The notes: generated by a model from the letters alone, not told the origin. 64,000 bases of DNA from Candidatus Azobacteroides sp. (GCA_009783445.1 WRFY01000125.1:1-64000), one strand, 5' to 3'; shown: positions 20,135 through 30,595, numbered from the stretch's first letter. Numbers and translations are program-made.

Positions 20135-22354
20135 ATGAAAACGATACATATACAATTATTACTTCTTTTAACATGGATTTTTTCTTTTTTACCGGTTTCT
20201 GCACAGTATTCTCCTGCTGAAATCCGATATTCGGTAATGGATTTTCGGGCCTTGCGTTACTATCCCTTCACGACAAACGCCGATTCTATTGTGCGGAAAG
20301 TGATGGAACAAGGAACGGAGTCCTCTTCGTCTTCGCCGGCTGTTCACCGGAAAACGTCCATTCAGTTAGTGGCCAACGAGCTATTTTTGGAGGACCAACT
20401 GATCCATTTGGTTGCGGCAGACAGTTGGATTTACAAACGCCTCTTTCAACCTTATATGTCCTGGTTGCAATACGCTGTTCCTTTGAAAACGGATGCTCAG
20501 GAAACGGCTTTGACTATCGGATTGATAGAGGAAGATCAGAACGACCGGAAGCTTCAGTTGTCCAAACACGAAGGAATTTATGATTTTATCGGAAAACAAA
20601 ATGTTGCTCGCCTTCTCAAGGAAACCTTAGGAGAAATAGATTTATTCAAGAGCAAAAACAAAGTCATGCAGATGCCTTTCAAAGGTCCGCTCAGTCCCAA
20701 ACACAAAAATGCTTACCGTTATTTTCTTTCTGCGCAGAAAATGCTTGCAGATCAACCCGTATATGAAATCGCATTTTATCCCAAAAATGCATGCGACCGC
20801 GCATTTATCGGTTACTTATATATAACAGCCGACGAACATTATTCATTAGTGAAAGCCAGTTTTACTTTAAGCGATTGGTCGGAAATCAGTTTGGTAAAAA
20901 ATATTCTGTTTGTACAAACATTTGAAAATAAAGAAAATCGAATATCTCCTATCCATAAAGAATCATTTTTGATGGCAGGTCATGAAATAGCAGGATGCTT
21001 TCTGGTCAACCAAACGACGAATTATACGGATACGATAACGTCTTTGAGCGTCTCGGAAAAACAAATAGAGCCGATTGTTCAGATAGCCTCCCAAACCCGC
21101 GCATTCAGAAACTGGCAAAATGGAATGTATTTGTTAATGACTGATCATTTAAAACTGGGCGGTAAAAAAGGAAAATTTGAATGGGGGCCTGTCGACGAAT
21201 CGCTCAGTTACAACCAGACGGAAGGAATCCGGATAAAAGCCGCCGGAAATACGACCCTGAATCTGAACAAGCGTTTTCTTTTCGGCGGCTATTTAGCTTA
21301 CGGATTCAATGACAAGCGCTTCAAATACAAGGGAGAAGTCGTTTATTCTTTTCTGCCAAAAACAAAAGATATAGGGGAGTTCCCTAAACGGTTATTAAGC
21401 GTCTCCTACATTCACGATTTGAATGTTCCCGGGAATGATCTGACAACCAGCAACCGCGACAATATTTTTTATTCTTTTTCCCATTCGTATGACTTGAATC
21501 TGTCTTTGCAAAAATTGTTTACCGCTTCTTACGAACAGGAAGGGCCTCGGAATTTTTCATTCAAAATAGGCGGACAACGTCTGTACGACCGCCCCGTGGG
21601 AAGCATACAATATGTGAAAGGAAACGGGGATCGAATCGTCCCGCACGTCACTTCTTCGGAATTGAATTTTTCCCTTCGGTATGCTCCGAACGAAATGTTC
21701 TTCCAAAACAGGGAAAGCCGCTGGTATATTCATCGTGGGGCCATCGAATTTAACATTCGCCACCGGATCGGCATCAAAGGTTTTTTGGGTTCGGATTATG
21801 GCTATCAGATTACCGATTTCAGTATTTTCAAGCGATTTTATTTTCCTCAACACATTGGAACGATGGATGTCCAGCTTTCGGGCGGAAAAGTATGGAGCCG
21901 CGTCCCTTTTCCGCTGCTGTTTATTCCCATAGGAAATATCAGCTATATTTTCAAGGAAACCGATTACAACCTCATGAATTACTACGAATTCGTCATCGAC
22001 CGGTTTATTGCAGGAAACATCGATTGTCAATTCAATTGGTCGCCTTTCCGATGGTTTTCCAGGAGCAAATGGTTTTCTGGAAACACAATCAAAACCACTT
22101 TTGGGTTAAGAACAATCTATGGACCCTTGTCTTCCAACAACGACCCTCGACTGCATCCCGATTTATTCCGGTTCAGCCAAGGGGTAAGACCCTTGGACAA
22201 TGAACCTTATGCAGAAATGAATATCGGATTTTCCAATATTTTCAAATTGTTCCGCGTGGAATGGGTACGGCGTTTGTCTTACCTCGAACCCAGCGGGTTG
22301 GGGAAAAAGGTCAACAAAGCCTCCCTGCTTGTAACAACTACGTTTTCTTTTTGA
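20135..22354 (+). CDS. DUF5686-like outer membrane protein
   Basis: Signal peptide; C-terminal beta-barrel (EPYAEMNIGFSNIFKLFRVEWVRRLSYLEPSGLGKKVNKASLLVTTTFSF). Confidence 0.65.
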   Translation: MKTIHIQLLLLLTWIFSFLPVSAQYSPAEIRYSVMDFRALRYYPFTTNADSIVRKVMEQGTESSSSSPAVHRKTSIQLVANELFLEDQLIHLVAADSWIYKRLFQPYMSWLQYAVPLKTDAQETALTIGLIEEDQNDRKLQLSKHEGIYDFIGKQNVARLLKETLGEIDLFKSKNKVMQMPFKGPLSPKHKNAYRYFLSAQKMLADQPVYEIAFYPKNACDRAFIGYLYITADEHYSLVKASFTLSDWSEISLVKNILFVQTFENKENRISPIHKESFLMAGHEIAGCFLVNQTTNYTDTITSLSVSEKQIEPIVQIASQTRAFRNWQNGMYLLMTDHLKLGGKKGKFEWGPVDESLSYNQTEGIRIKAAGNTTLNLNKRFLFGGYLAYGFNDKRFKYKGEVVYSFLPKTKDIGEFPKRLLSVSYIHDLNVPGNDLTTSNRDNIFYSFSHSYDLNLSLQKLFTASYEQEGPRNFSFKIGGQRLYDRPVGSIQYVKGNGDRIVPHVTSSELNFSLRYAPNEMFFQNRESRWYIHRGAIEFNIRHRIGIKGFLGSDYGYQITDFSIFKRFYFPQHIGTMDVQLSGGKVWSRVPFPLLFIPIGNISYIFKETDYNLMNYYEFVIDRFIAGNIDCQFNWSPFRWFSRSKWFSGNTIKTTFGLRTIYGPLSSNNDPRLHPDLFRFSQGVRPLDNEPYAEMNIGFSNIFKLFRVEWVRRLSYLEPSGLGKKVNKASLLVTTTFSF

Positions 22355-22377
22355 AGATTTACGTTTTTTCCGTTCCT

Positions 22378-23181
22378 CTAAGATTGTTTACTTGTTTTGA
22401 TCGCCTGGATTATCGCATGGGAGAAGCCATTGGCTTCCAGTTCGTTTAATCCTTTGATGGTGATTCCGCCCGGCGTTGTAACTTTATCTATTTCCGTTTC
22501 GGGATTTTCTTTGGTTTCATCCAGCAAAGCCGCGGCTCCCAACATAGTTTGGACGATCAAATTTTGCGCATATTTCGGATAAAAACCCAATTCGACGCCC
22601 GCTAAGGTAGCCGCACGAACATAGCGGAACAAATAGGCTATTCCACAAGATGTTAAGGCAGCTCCGGCCTCCATCTTGTTTTCGTCCATGCAAATGGTGG
22701 TTCCCAATTCGTCGAAAATCCGTACCATCAAAGCTTGCTGTTCCGGAGACGCATTTTGCGAAGCCATTAAGGTAACGCCTTGCCCGACAGCAATGGCTGT
22801 ATTAGGAATCAAGCGGAAAAGCGTCGGCCATGCATTTTCGTCCTCTACCTTCTGAAGCGTTTCGTTCATCTCGTTGATGGTGACTCCTGCCGCAATGGAT
22901 ATCAGTATTTGTTTAGAATAATCCATCCGAAATTTGATGTTTAAAAGCACATCCCGAATCACCCATGGTTTGACTGCCAAAAGTACAATATCGGCGTTTT
23001 CCACACTGTCGTATATTTCCACTGCGGTGTGAATGGCCGGATTGAAATCGTTTATTATTTTCAAAGGTTCTTCCCGAACATCAATCACAGTGATATCGCT
23101 CGGTCGAAAAACACTTCCTCGAACTAAACCGCGAACCATGGCTCCTCCCATGTTTCCGCCTCCAACGACAACTATTTTCAT
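22378..23181 (-). CDS. proC: Pyrroline-5-carboxylate reductase
   Basis: MKIVVVGGGNMGGAMVRGL, LLAVKPWVIRDVL, ALTSCGIAYLFRYVRAA; start refined. Confidence 0.9.
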   Translation of the reverse strand: MKIVVVGGGNMGGAMVRGLVRGSVFRPSDITVIDVREEPLKIINDFNPAIHTAVEIYDSVENADIVLLAVKPWVIRDVLLNIKFRMDYSKQILISIAAGVTINEMNETLQKVEDENAWPTLFRLIPNTAIAVGQGVTLMASQNASPEQQALMVRIFDELGTTICMDENKMEAGAALTSCGIAYLFRYVRAATLAGVELGFYPKYAQNLIVQTMLGAAALLDETKENPETEIDKVTTPGGITIKGLNELEANGFSHAIIQAIKTSKQS

Positions 23182-23249
23182 GTTTTTAATTTTTAATATT
23201 ATTTTTTCATTATCTGCGCTCATCTGTTTCCTCGGCGTCATCTGCGTTC

Positions 23250-24371
23250 TTATAACACCCTATTTAACCGTTTCAAGAATTCGTTTGCTAATTCTTTACT
23301 CAAACACAAAGGAGGCAACAACCGGAAAACGTGTATTCCCGTAGCGCCTGTAAATACTTTTTCCTGAAACAACAACTGGTCGCGCGCTTCCCGGATCGGT
23401 TGTTCCAATTCGAGACCGATCATCAATCCTCGTCCACGCACCTCTTTGATTGCCGGTATTTTTTTTAATTCGCAAATCAGATAGCCGCCCACTTGCGCGG
23501 CATTTTCGATCAGATTTTCTTCTTCCATTGCGTCCAATACCGCGATAGCGGCGGCGCAAGCCAAATAATTTCCACCAAAAGTAGACCCCAGTTGTCCAGC
23601 GACAGCTGTGAAACGGGGTGAAATCAGAATCCCCGAAACAGGAAATCCATTCCCCATGCCTTTGGCTATTGTAATGATATCCGGACGGATTTCTGCTTCC
23701 TGATGTGCAAAGAACAGGCCTGTACGGCCATATCCCGACTGTATTTCATCCAGAATCAGAATGGTATCCGTTTCGTCGCAAATTTTACGAAGTTCTTTAA
23801 GAAACTCGGAATCCGGAACTATAATTCCGCCAATACCTTGAATGCCCTCGATAATGACAGAGGAAACGTCGTTCTTCTTCAACGTTTCTCTGACAGCGTC
23901 TATATCGTTCAAAGGCAAAAAGACCACTTCCAAATTTTCGTTGACAGGCGCCCGGTAGATAGCGCAATCCGTTACGCCAACGGCCGCAGACGTTCGTCCA
24001 TGAAAAGAAGAACGGAAGGCGACTACTTTTTTTCTTTTGTTATAAAAAGAAGCTAGTTTCAAGGCGTTTTCGTTGGCCTCAGCCCCCGAATTCACCATGA
24101 ATAAGGAATAATCCGGATAACCGGAAGCTTTTCCCAACTTCTCTGCATACTCGTTTTGCAAAGGAATCAACACCGAATTGGAATAAAATCCAATTTTTTC
24201 CAACTGGCGAGTCATTTTTGCAATGTATCCGGGATGCGAATGGCCAATGGAAATAACCGCATGACCGCCATAAAAATCCAAGTATTCGTTTCCTTCCTTG
24301 TCATATATTTTGCAACCCCGAGCATAAACCGGTTCAATAGGCCAGCGAGGGTATACATCGAAAATTTTCAT
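23250..24371 (-). CDS. argD: Acetylornithine aminotransferase (class III)
   Basis: LILDEIQSGYGRTGLFFAHQ, SGAEANENALKLA, TIAKGMGNGFPVSGIL; in arg cluster. Confidence 0.92.
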   Translation of the reverse strand: MKIFDVYPRWPIEPVYARGCKIYDKEGNEYLDFYGGHAVISIGHSHPGYIAKMTRQLEKIGFYSNSVLIPLQNEYAEKLGKASGYPDYSLFMVNSGAEANENALKLASFYNKRKKVVAFRSSFHGRTSAAVGVTDCAIYRAPVNENLEVVFLPLNDIDAVRETLKKNDVSSVIIEGIQGIGGIIVPDSEFLKELRKICDETDTILILDEIQSGYGRTGLFFAHQEAEIRPDIITIAKGMGNGFPVSGILISPRFTAVAGQLGSTFGGNYLACAAAIAVLDAMEEENLIENAAQVGGYLICELKKIPAIKEVRGRGLMIGLELEQPIREARDQLLFQEKVFTGATGIHVFRLLPPLCLSKELANEFLKRLNRVL

Positions 24372-24427
24372 ATTGATTGTTTAATTGAATTATAAATAAA
24401 TTAACAATTCATAATTCGTAATTTATA

Positions 24428-25414
24428 TTAAAATGCTGTTGGTTTTAAGTTCAAACCGGTTTTTTCATCCAAGCCAAACATCAAGTTGAAATTTTGCACG
24501 GCTTGTCCGGACGCACCTTTCAACAAATTGTCTATAATCGAAACAATTAACAATTTGCGGTCGTGCTTTTCCAAATACAACAGGCATTTATTTGTATTGA
24601 TTACTTGCTTCAAATCGAGTTCCCTATCTGTAACAAAGGTAAAAGGTTGATCCGCATAAAAATGAGTATATAAGTTCATTATCTCATGGATCGGTAAACC
24701 GCATTCAGTATAAACCGTAGCAAAGATGCCGCGCGTAAAATTCCCTCTTACAGGAATAAAGTTGATAGCGGACTTGTATCGGGGCTGAAGTTGGCCAATC
24801 GTCTCGTTGATTTCTTTTAAATGCTGATGATTAAACGCTTTATATACCGAAAGATTATTGTCGCGCCAACTGAAATGAGACGTTCCGGACGCTTGCACGC
24901 CGGCTCCTGTGGAACCGGTAACCGCATGCACATGAATTTCGCTGCGCAACAAATGTTCATACGCTAAAGGCAACAATGCCAATTGGATCGCGGTTGCGAA
25001 GCATCCGGGGTTAGCAACGCGTTTCGCTTGTTGAATGCTGGATCGATTCAATTCCGGCAGGCCATAAATAAATCCTTCCGCGTTTTCCCTTTTCCGGAAA
25101 TCCGTTGATAAATCAATGATTTTCAGTGTTTCCGGAATATCGTTGCTTTCCATGAATTTTCGACTGTCGCCATGAGCGGAACACAAAAACAAAGCGTCGA
25201 TTCCCCAGTCTTTGCGAGCGTTCGAAGGCAACTCGCCCGAAAAAACAGTATCCATATCGCCGATCAAACCTTCGTGGATGTCGGTGATTCGACGTCCTGC
25301 CTGACTACTGCTGTGTATAAATTGTATTTCTACTTCCGGATGATGAATCAATAAGCGAATCAATTCGCCGGCAGTATATCCAGCGCCTCCGATGATTCCC
25401 GCTTTAATACTCAT
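24428..25414 (-). CDS. argC: N-acetyl-gamma-glutamyl-phosphate reductase
   Basis: AGIIGGAGYTAGELIRLLIHHPEVE, VANPGCFATAIQLALLPL. Confidence 0.95.
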   Translation of the reverse strand: MSIKAGIIGGAGYTAGELIRLLIHHPEVEIQFIHSSSQAGRRITDIHEGLIGDMDTVFSGELPSNARKDWGIDALFLCSAHGDSRKFMESNDIPETLKIIDLSTDFRKRENAEGFIYGLPELNRSSIQQAKRVANPGCFATAIQLALLPLAYEHLLRSEIHVHAVTGSTGAGVQASGTSHFSWRDNNLSVYKAFNHQHLKEINETIGQLQPRYKSAINFIPVRGNFTRGIFATVYTECGLPIHEIMNLYTHFYADQPFTFVTDRELDLKQVINTNKCLLYLEKHDRKLLIVSIIDNLLKGASGQAVQNFNLMFGLDEKTGLNLKPTAF

Positions 25415-26615
25415 TCTTCCGGTTTTTCTTTTGCACTTCGTAATAAATCTTAGTTGGAATCGCCATCATTTTAATAAATCCTTTGGCATCTTCCGGCGTC
25501 CATGCCCTGTTGATTTCACCATATTCGCCAAAATCGGTCTTCATCAGGTCGAAATCGCTTTCTACCCCTATCGAAGAAAAATGATAAGGACGAAGAAGCA
25601 AGCGAACCGTTCCAGTCACTTGTTGTTGCGAATGGAGAAGAAACGCCTCCATATCGCGCATCACCGGTTCGAGGTATTGGGCTTCATGCAAAAACATTCC
25701 GTACCAATTTCCGATCTGGTCTTTCCAATACTGTTGCCACTTAGATAAAGTATGCTTTTCCAAAAGTTTATGGGCATGAATGATTGTTAACGAAGCGGCG
25801 GCTTCAAAACCGACGCGGCCTTTAATGCCGATAATTGTATCGCCCACGTGCATATCGCGGCCAATGGCGTAACGGGAAGCTATTTTTTCAATATCCTGAA
25901 TGGCTTTCACTTTATCGGTATAGACTTGGCCATTCACAGCCGAGATTTCGCCTTCGGTAAAAGAGATGCTCAATACTTCTTCTCCATTTTCCTGTAATTG
26001 AGAAGGATAAGCTTCTTCAGGCAAAGTTTGTTCCGATCGCAAAGTTTCCTTTCCTCCAATGCTTGTTCCCCATAAACCTTTATTGATCGAATATTCCATT
26101 TTCGTAAAATCCGCCTCGAAACCATGTTCTTTCAGGTAATTGATTTCATCCTCGCGGCTAAGAACCATATCACGCGTGGGCGTAAGGATTCCGATTTCGG
26201 GCGCCAGCACCTCAAATGTCAAATCAAAACGAACTTGATCGTTTCCTGCGCCCGTACTTCCATGAGCTACATAATCGGCGCCAATTTCCTGAGCGTAACG
26301 GATGATAGCAATCGCCTGAAAAATACGTTCCGAACTCACCGAAATGGGATAAGTCCCGTTGCGAAGCACATTCCCGAAAATCATATATTTGATACTTTTT
26401 TCGTAATATTCATTTGCAATATCCAGCGTCGTATGCCGGACAGCTCCCAAACGGTAAGCCCGTTCTTCTATCTTTTTCAAATCTTCGGAAGCAAAACCGC
26501 CTGTATTGGCCAAAGCGGTATAGACTTCATATCCTAATTCTTGCGATAAATACATGGCACAGAACGAGGTATCAAGTCCCCCACTGTACGCTAAAACCAC
26601 TTTTTTTTTCTTCAT
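25404..26615 (-). CDS. argG: Argininosuccinate synthase
   Basis: VVLAYSGGLDTSFCAMYL, HGSTGAGNDQVRFDLTFE; 3' end overlaps argC start by 11 bp. Confidence 0.95.
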   Translation of the reverse strand: MKKKKVVLAYSGGLDTSFCAMYLSQELGYEVYTALANTGGFASEDLKKIEERAYRLGAVRHTTLDIANEYYEKSIKYMIFGNVLRNGTYPISVSSERIFQAIAIIRYAQEIGADYVAHGSTGAGNDQVRFDLTFEVLAPEIGILTPTRDMVLSREDEINYLKEHGFEADFTKMEYSINKGLWGTSIGGKETLRSEQTLPEEAYPSQLQENGEEVLSISFTEGEISAVNGQVYTDKVKAIQDIEKIASRYAIGRDMHVGDTIIGIKGRVGFEAAASLTIIHAHKLLEKHTLSKWQQYWKDQIGNWYGMFLHEAQYLEPVMRDMEAFLLHSQQQVTGTVRLLLRPYHFSSIGVESDFDLMKTDFGEYGEINRAWTPEDAKGFIKMMAIPTKIYYEVQKKNRKNEY

Positions 26616-26694
26616 CTGAACCTATTTTATTTTTTAATTGTCATACAGAATGCAAAAAATGTTCTCATTCTTCCTTTTTTCCAAATTCTGCTTT

Positions 26695-27240
26695 TTAATG
26701 TCTGTGAAGCGCCGGATCGTACAACATTGCCGTGCAAATACAATACTTCCGGTTGGTGCGTTCCAGAATATCATAATTCACGCATCCCTGGCATCCTCTC
26801 CAGAATGCATCGTCGTCGGTTAACTCGGCATAAGAAACAGGAATATAACCCAAATCGGTATTGATTTTCATGACGGCTGCGCCAGAAGTCAAACCAAATA
26901 ATTTGGCATCCGGAAACCGCATCCGCGACAATTTGAACGATTCTTCCTTGATTCTGCGCGCAAGCCCCTGCCGACGGTAAGGTTCTGCGACTACCAATCC
27001 CGAATTGGCCACATATTGTTTATTTCCCCAACTTTCGATGTAACAGAATCCGGCAAAATCGTCTTCATCCAAAGCAATGATCGCTTTTCGTTCCCGCATT
27101 TTCAACTCCAAATATTCGGCAGTACGTTTGGCTATTCCTGTTCCGCGAACTTTTGCCGCATCCTTAATCGCTTTTAATATGGTTGGCACATATTTGATGT
27201 GGCTGTCATCAGCAATTAGTATTTTGATTCTACTGTTCAT
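26695..27240 (-). CDS. GNAT family acetyltransferase, candidate N-acetylglutamate synthase of the arg operon
   Basis: SGLVVAEPYRRQGLARRIKEESFKLSR acetyl-CoA binding motif; located between argR and argG. Confidence 0.8.
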   Translation of the reverse strand: MNSRIKILIADDSHIKYVPTILKAIKDAAKVRGTGIAKRTAEYLELKMRERKAIIALDEDDFAGFCYIESWGNKQYVANSGLVVAEPYRRQGLARRIKEESFKLSRMRFPDAKLFGLTSGAAVMKINTDLGYIPVSYAELTDDDAFWRGCQGCVNYDILERTNRKYCICTAMLYDPALHRH

Positions 27241-27295
27241 TGTTTATAAATTTAAAAGAATGAGATATAATAAATGAATTGCTTCCAAAGGCATT

Positions 27296-27769
27296 CTATA
27301 AATAAATGTTCGATTCTCTCAATGCAGCCAGAATTTGATTTTTGTCGAAACCTTCCTTCGGTATCACCAAAATGGTATCGTCGCCTGCAATGGTACCTAA
27401 AATAGCATACGATATACGGTTGTCGATATCGAAAGCAACGCCCATCGCATAGCCCGGACGCGTTTTGATTACCGCCAAGTTATTCGAAAAATCTACCGAA
27501 AGGATATCGGCGCTCCTTTCCCCTCCGCCTTCTGGATTATTGTTTTCCTTTGAAAAGTTTTTTTCTCCTGAAATCGCATACAGATAATTTCCTTTTGCAT
27601 CTGGTAACTTAACTAATTTGAGCTGCTTAATATCTCGTGAAAGAGTAGCTTGAGTAATTTTAAATCCTCTTTTCTGCAAAAGAACCAGCAAATCCTCCTG
27701 GCTGCGGATAGAATGCCGGCCTACTAATTCCAAAATGGCGGTCAAACGTTTTACCTTTTTTGTTATCAT
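27296..27769 (-). CDS. argR: Arginine repressor ArgR
   Basis: LLQKRGFKITQATLSRDIKQLKLVKLP winged helix; C-terminal GTIAGDDTILVIPKEG. Start refined to MITKKVKR. Confidence 0.93.
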   Translation of the reverse strand: MITKKVKRLTAILELVGRHSIRSQEDLLVLLQKRGFKITQATLSRDIKQLKLVKLPDAKGNYLYAISGEKNFSKENNNPEGGGERSADILSVDFSNNLAVIKTRPGYAMGVAFDIDNRISYAILGTIAGDDTILVIPKEGFDKNQILAALRESNIYL

Positions 27770-27805
27770 GTATAAATATGCTAAAATAGCCCGCAAATTT
27801 ATACA
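27767..27805. promoter_or_regulatory. Putative ArgR operator (ARG-box pair)
   Basis: TGTATAAATATGC (27769-27781) and inverted GCAAATTTATACA (27793-27805), 12/13 matching; CATGTATAAATATGCTAA (27767-27784) resembles the Bacillus ARG box. Confidence 0.55.
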
Positions 27806-27893
27806 ATTTTTTTATCGCTTGTATCTATTCTATAATTTTATTTTCAACAAAAAAAACATTATTTTTGTGACTAAATTAAAAAATATTTGTGTC

Positions 27894-28739
27894 ATGAAAA
27901 ATTTGCTTATTCTTTTCATTATTGTTTTTGGTCTTTATTCGTGTGGAAGCGTGCCAATTACGGGACGCCGCCAGTTGAATCTTGTATCCGATAGCGAAGT
28001 TTTATCGCTCAGTTTACAACAATACGGCGACTATATCAAGACGGCGAAAAAATCGACCGACAAGGCATCCATCGCCTTAGTAGAAAAAGTAGGTCAAAGG
28101 ATCGCGGGTGCGGTAGAAGCCTATTTCAAATCTACGGGACAAGAAAAATTGTTGGAAGGTTACCAATGGGAATTTAATTTGGTAGATGATCCTCAAGTGA
28201 ATGCTTTTTGCATGCCGGGCGGTAAAATTGTAGTGTACACCGGTATACTACCTTATACAAAAGATGAAACAGGACTGGCTGTCGTTTTGGGTCACGAAGT
28301 AGGTCATGCCATTGCAAAACATGCCAACGAAAGAATGTCTCAGCAAATGGCTGTCCAGTATGGAGGAGCGGCGGTCGGCGCGGCTTTAGGAAAATCTTCC
28401 GCTGTGATTCAAACCATTGGAACGCAGGTATATGGATTAGGAGCGCAGGTGGGCGTGATGTTGCCTTTCAATCGGAAACAAGAATTGGAAGCCGATCATT
28501 TGGGACTCATCCTTATGGCCATTGCCGGATACGATCCAAGTTATGCTATCCCATTCTGGGAAAGGATGTCTCAGCAAGGAGGAAGCAAAACGAGCGAACT
28601 TTTAAGCACTCACCCTTCCGACAATACCCGTATTGCTGAAATTCGGAAAGCGCTTCCCGAAGCAATGAAGTATTACAATGGACAAGGAAGTAATCCCGCC
28701 TCAAAAAGCGGCACGACCAGCAGTCAATGGCGTTTTTAA
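27894..28739 (+). CDS. M48 family metallopeptidase lipoprotein
   Basis: Zinc motif HEVGHAIAKH, lipobox (IVFGLYSCGS), ELEADHLGL. Start refined to MKNLLIL. Confidence 0.92.
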   Translation: MKNLLILFIIVFGLYSCGSVPITGRRQLNLVSDSEVLSLSLQQYGDYIKTAKKSTDKASIALVEKVGQRIAGAVEAYFKSTGQEKLLEGYQWEFNLVDDPQVNAFCMPGGKIVVYTGILPYTKDETGLAVVLGHEVGHAIAKHANERMSQQMAVQYGGAAVGAALGKSSAVIQTIGTQVYGLGAQVGVMLPFNRKQELEADHLGLILMAIAGYDPSYAIPFWERMSQQGGSKTSELLSTHPSDNTRIAEIRKALPEAMKYYNGQGSNPASKSGTTSSQWRF

Positions 28740-30529
28740 ACCGTAATACCCATTTTCTTCATGAGAAATGTGGCATTCATGTTTTGAGCTATTCCTTCTC
28801 GCAATTGATAGGAGAAGGATAGCTCATCGCCTTGAATATCGGCTTCGAAACAGTAATTTCTCACTTTTCCGGGGAATTCTTTTTCGAGACTTCCCAGCAG
28901 CAAATCGTGCGTGGCGATGATTCCGCAAGTTTGCAAAGAGATAAACTGTTGAACGAGAGCAAGAGAACCTTTTTGTTTGTCGACTGAATTTGTGCCTTTC
29001 AGAATTTCGTCCAGAATAATGAATACTTTTTCGCCTGCCTGCAGTCGGTCGATAATCACTTTCAATCGTTTAAGTTCCGCAAAGAAATACGATTCATGAT
29101 CGTTTAAGGAATCGGATGTGCGCAAACTCGTTATCAATAAGGCGGGGGAGAACGTTAGCGATTCCGCACAAACGGACGAACCTATGCATGCCAACACAAA
29201 ATTAACGCCGACGGTTCGCAGATACGTACTTTTTCCAGCCATATTTGCTCCGGTAACCACCAGAAACAAAGGAGCTTTTTCAATAAAAACATCATTCCTT
29301 ACGCACTGTTTCATGAGCGGATGCCCCAGACGCCGACCTTCCATCCGAAAATACGTATCGGTACACTCCGGAAACGCATAATCCGGATGATTAAATACAA
29401 AAATTCCTAAGGAACAATAAGCGTCGAATTCACCCATGATTTTAATCCAATGCAAAAGATTTTTCCCCCGCTTGTCTTTCCATTCTTCCAATTGGATCGA
29501 TTTCTGTATATCCCACAGCAATAGCGGATTCAATAAAAGAAAAACCAGCATGTTGCCCCGCTGTTCCAATTCGCTGGTTAATTGCGCCAGTTTTTTGAGA
29601 TCGGCAGACGCTTTCCGTTTATCCTGCAAAAAAACCGACTGCAATTCGTTCAGTCTTTTCGATTGAAAGGACTCGCATTCTACTGCCTGAATCAATTCCA
29701 AATAATTTTGAAGCAAGTCTACTTTCCGGCATACCGTTTTTTGTAAGCGGTTTATTTTCTTCGCTTGGCTTTCGCTGATCAGCAAAGCAAGAAGGTACAT
29801 CCCGATCAATCCTTTCGGAGGAAAAACCGCACAAACGGTCAACAAAATCAGGACTGCCCAAAGCAAGGGGAGAGCGATTTGAGCCGCTTTCCATTTTTTT
29901 CGAGACCCAATTCCATCCGAATGTTTCACGAAATCTTCGATTTCCTTATCGTCCGAGCTTTTACATGGATTGATTAATCCCAAAATCTGAAAATGATGAA
30001 TGAAATTTTGCTTCCGGCTCAATTCCTTGACCGCTTCTTGGCGTACGGCAATGTCGGCAACTTTCCGCAAAGGATTTTCAAACCATTCAATCAAAACCTG
30101 TTTGCCATAATTTGTACCAGTGCGGTTCATGGATTGAAACAAGGAATGATTTCCGAAAATATCCAAATCCGTGCTAAACAAATGAAGCGGATTGAGTTTT
30201 TCAGGCGCGCCGTCGAAAGCCGAAAAATCATAATCCAAAGCTTTCAATTCGTTTTTGCCGCATTGGATAGCCGTTTCCTGATACTGTTTTTTCCGCTGCA
30301 AACGATTATAGCGAAGCAATAAGGCTAAAAAGCAAGCAGTTCCAGCCAACAAAACCAAAATAATTATTCCGCTTCCTCCCGATCGTAAGCTGTAGGCTAA
30401 GACAATCGTTCCCAGAAAAACCAACAACCGGGCCATGGCCATTGAAAACAAACTTTTTTTCGTTGCAGACAACTGAATCTGGTTATTTTTTACTCGTTCT
30501 TTGTAGTAGTGGGAAACAGATTGGTTCAT
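28736..30529 (-). CDS. Membrane-anchored MutS-family ATPase
   Basis: MutS ATPase motifs TGANMAGKSTYLRTVGVNFVLA and ILDEILKGTNSVDKQ; hydrophobic TM segments in N-terminal half; no mismatch-recognition domain. Confidence 0.88.
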   Translation of the reverse strand: MNQSVSHYYKERVKNNQIQLSATKKSLFSMAMARLLVFLGTIVLAYSLRSGGSGIIILVLLAGTACFLALLLRYNRLQRKKQYQETAIQCGKNELKALDYDFSAFDGAPEKLNPLHLFSTDLDIFGNHSLFQSMNRTGTNYGKQVLIEWFENPLRKVADIAVRQEAVKELSRKQNFIHHFQILGLINPCKSSDDKEIEDFVKHSDGIGSRKKWKAAQIALPLLWAVLILLTVCAVFPPKGLIGMYLLALLISESQAKKINRLQKTVCRKVDLLQNYLELIQAVECESFQSKRLNELQSVFLQDKRKASADLKKLAQLTSELEQRGNMLVFLLLNPLLLWDIQKSIQLEEWKDKRGKNLLHWIKIMGEFDAYCSLGIFVFNHPDYAFPECTDTYFRMEGRRLGHPLMKQCVRNDVFIEKAPLFLVVTGANMAGKSTYLRTVGVNFVLACIGSSVCAESLTFSPALLITSLRTSDSLNDHESYFFAELKRLKVIIDRLQAGEKVFIILDEILKGTNSVDKQKGSLALVQQFISLQTCGIIATHDLLLGSLEKEFPGKVRNYCFEADIQGDELSFSYQLREGIAQNMNATFLMKKMGITV

Positions 30530-30595
30530 AAAATCTCTTTGATCATGTGAATTTTGAATTGATAAAGCGTTAAGACGATGCGCCTATTTTCTTGA

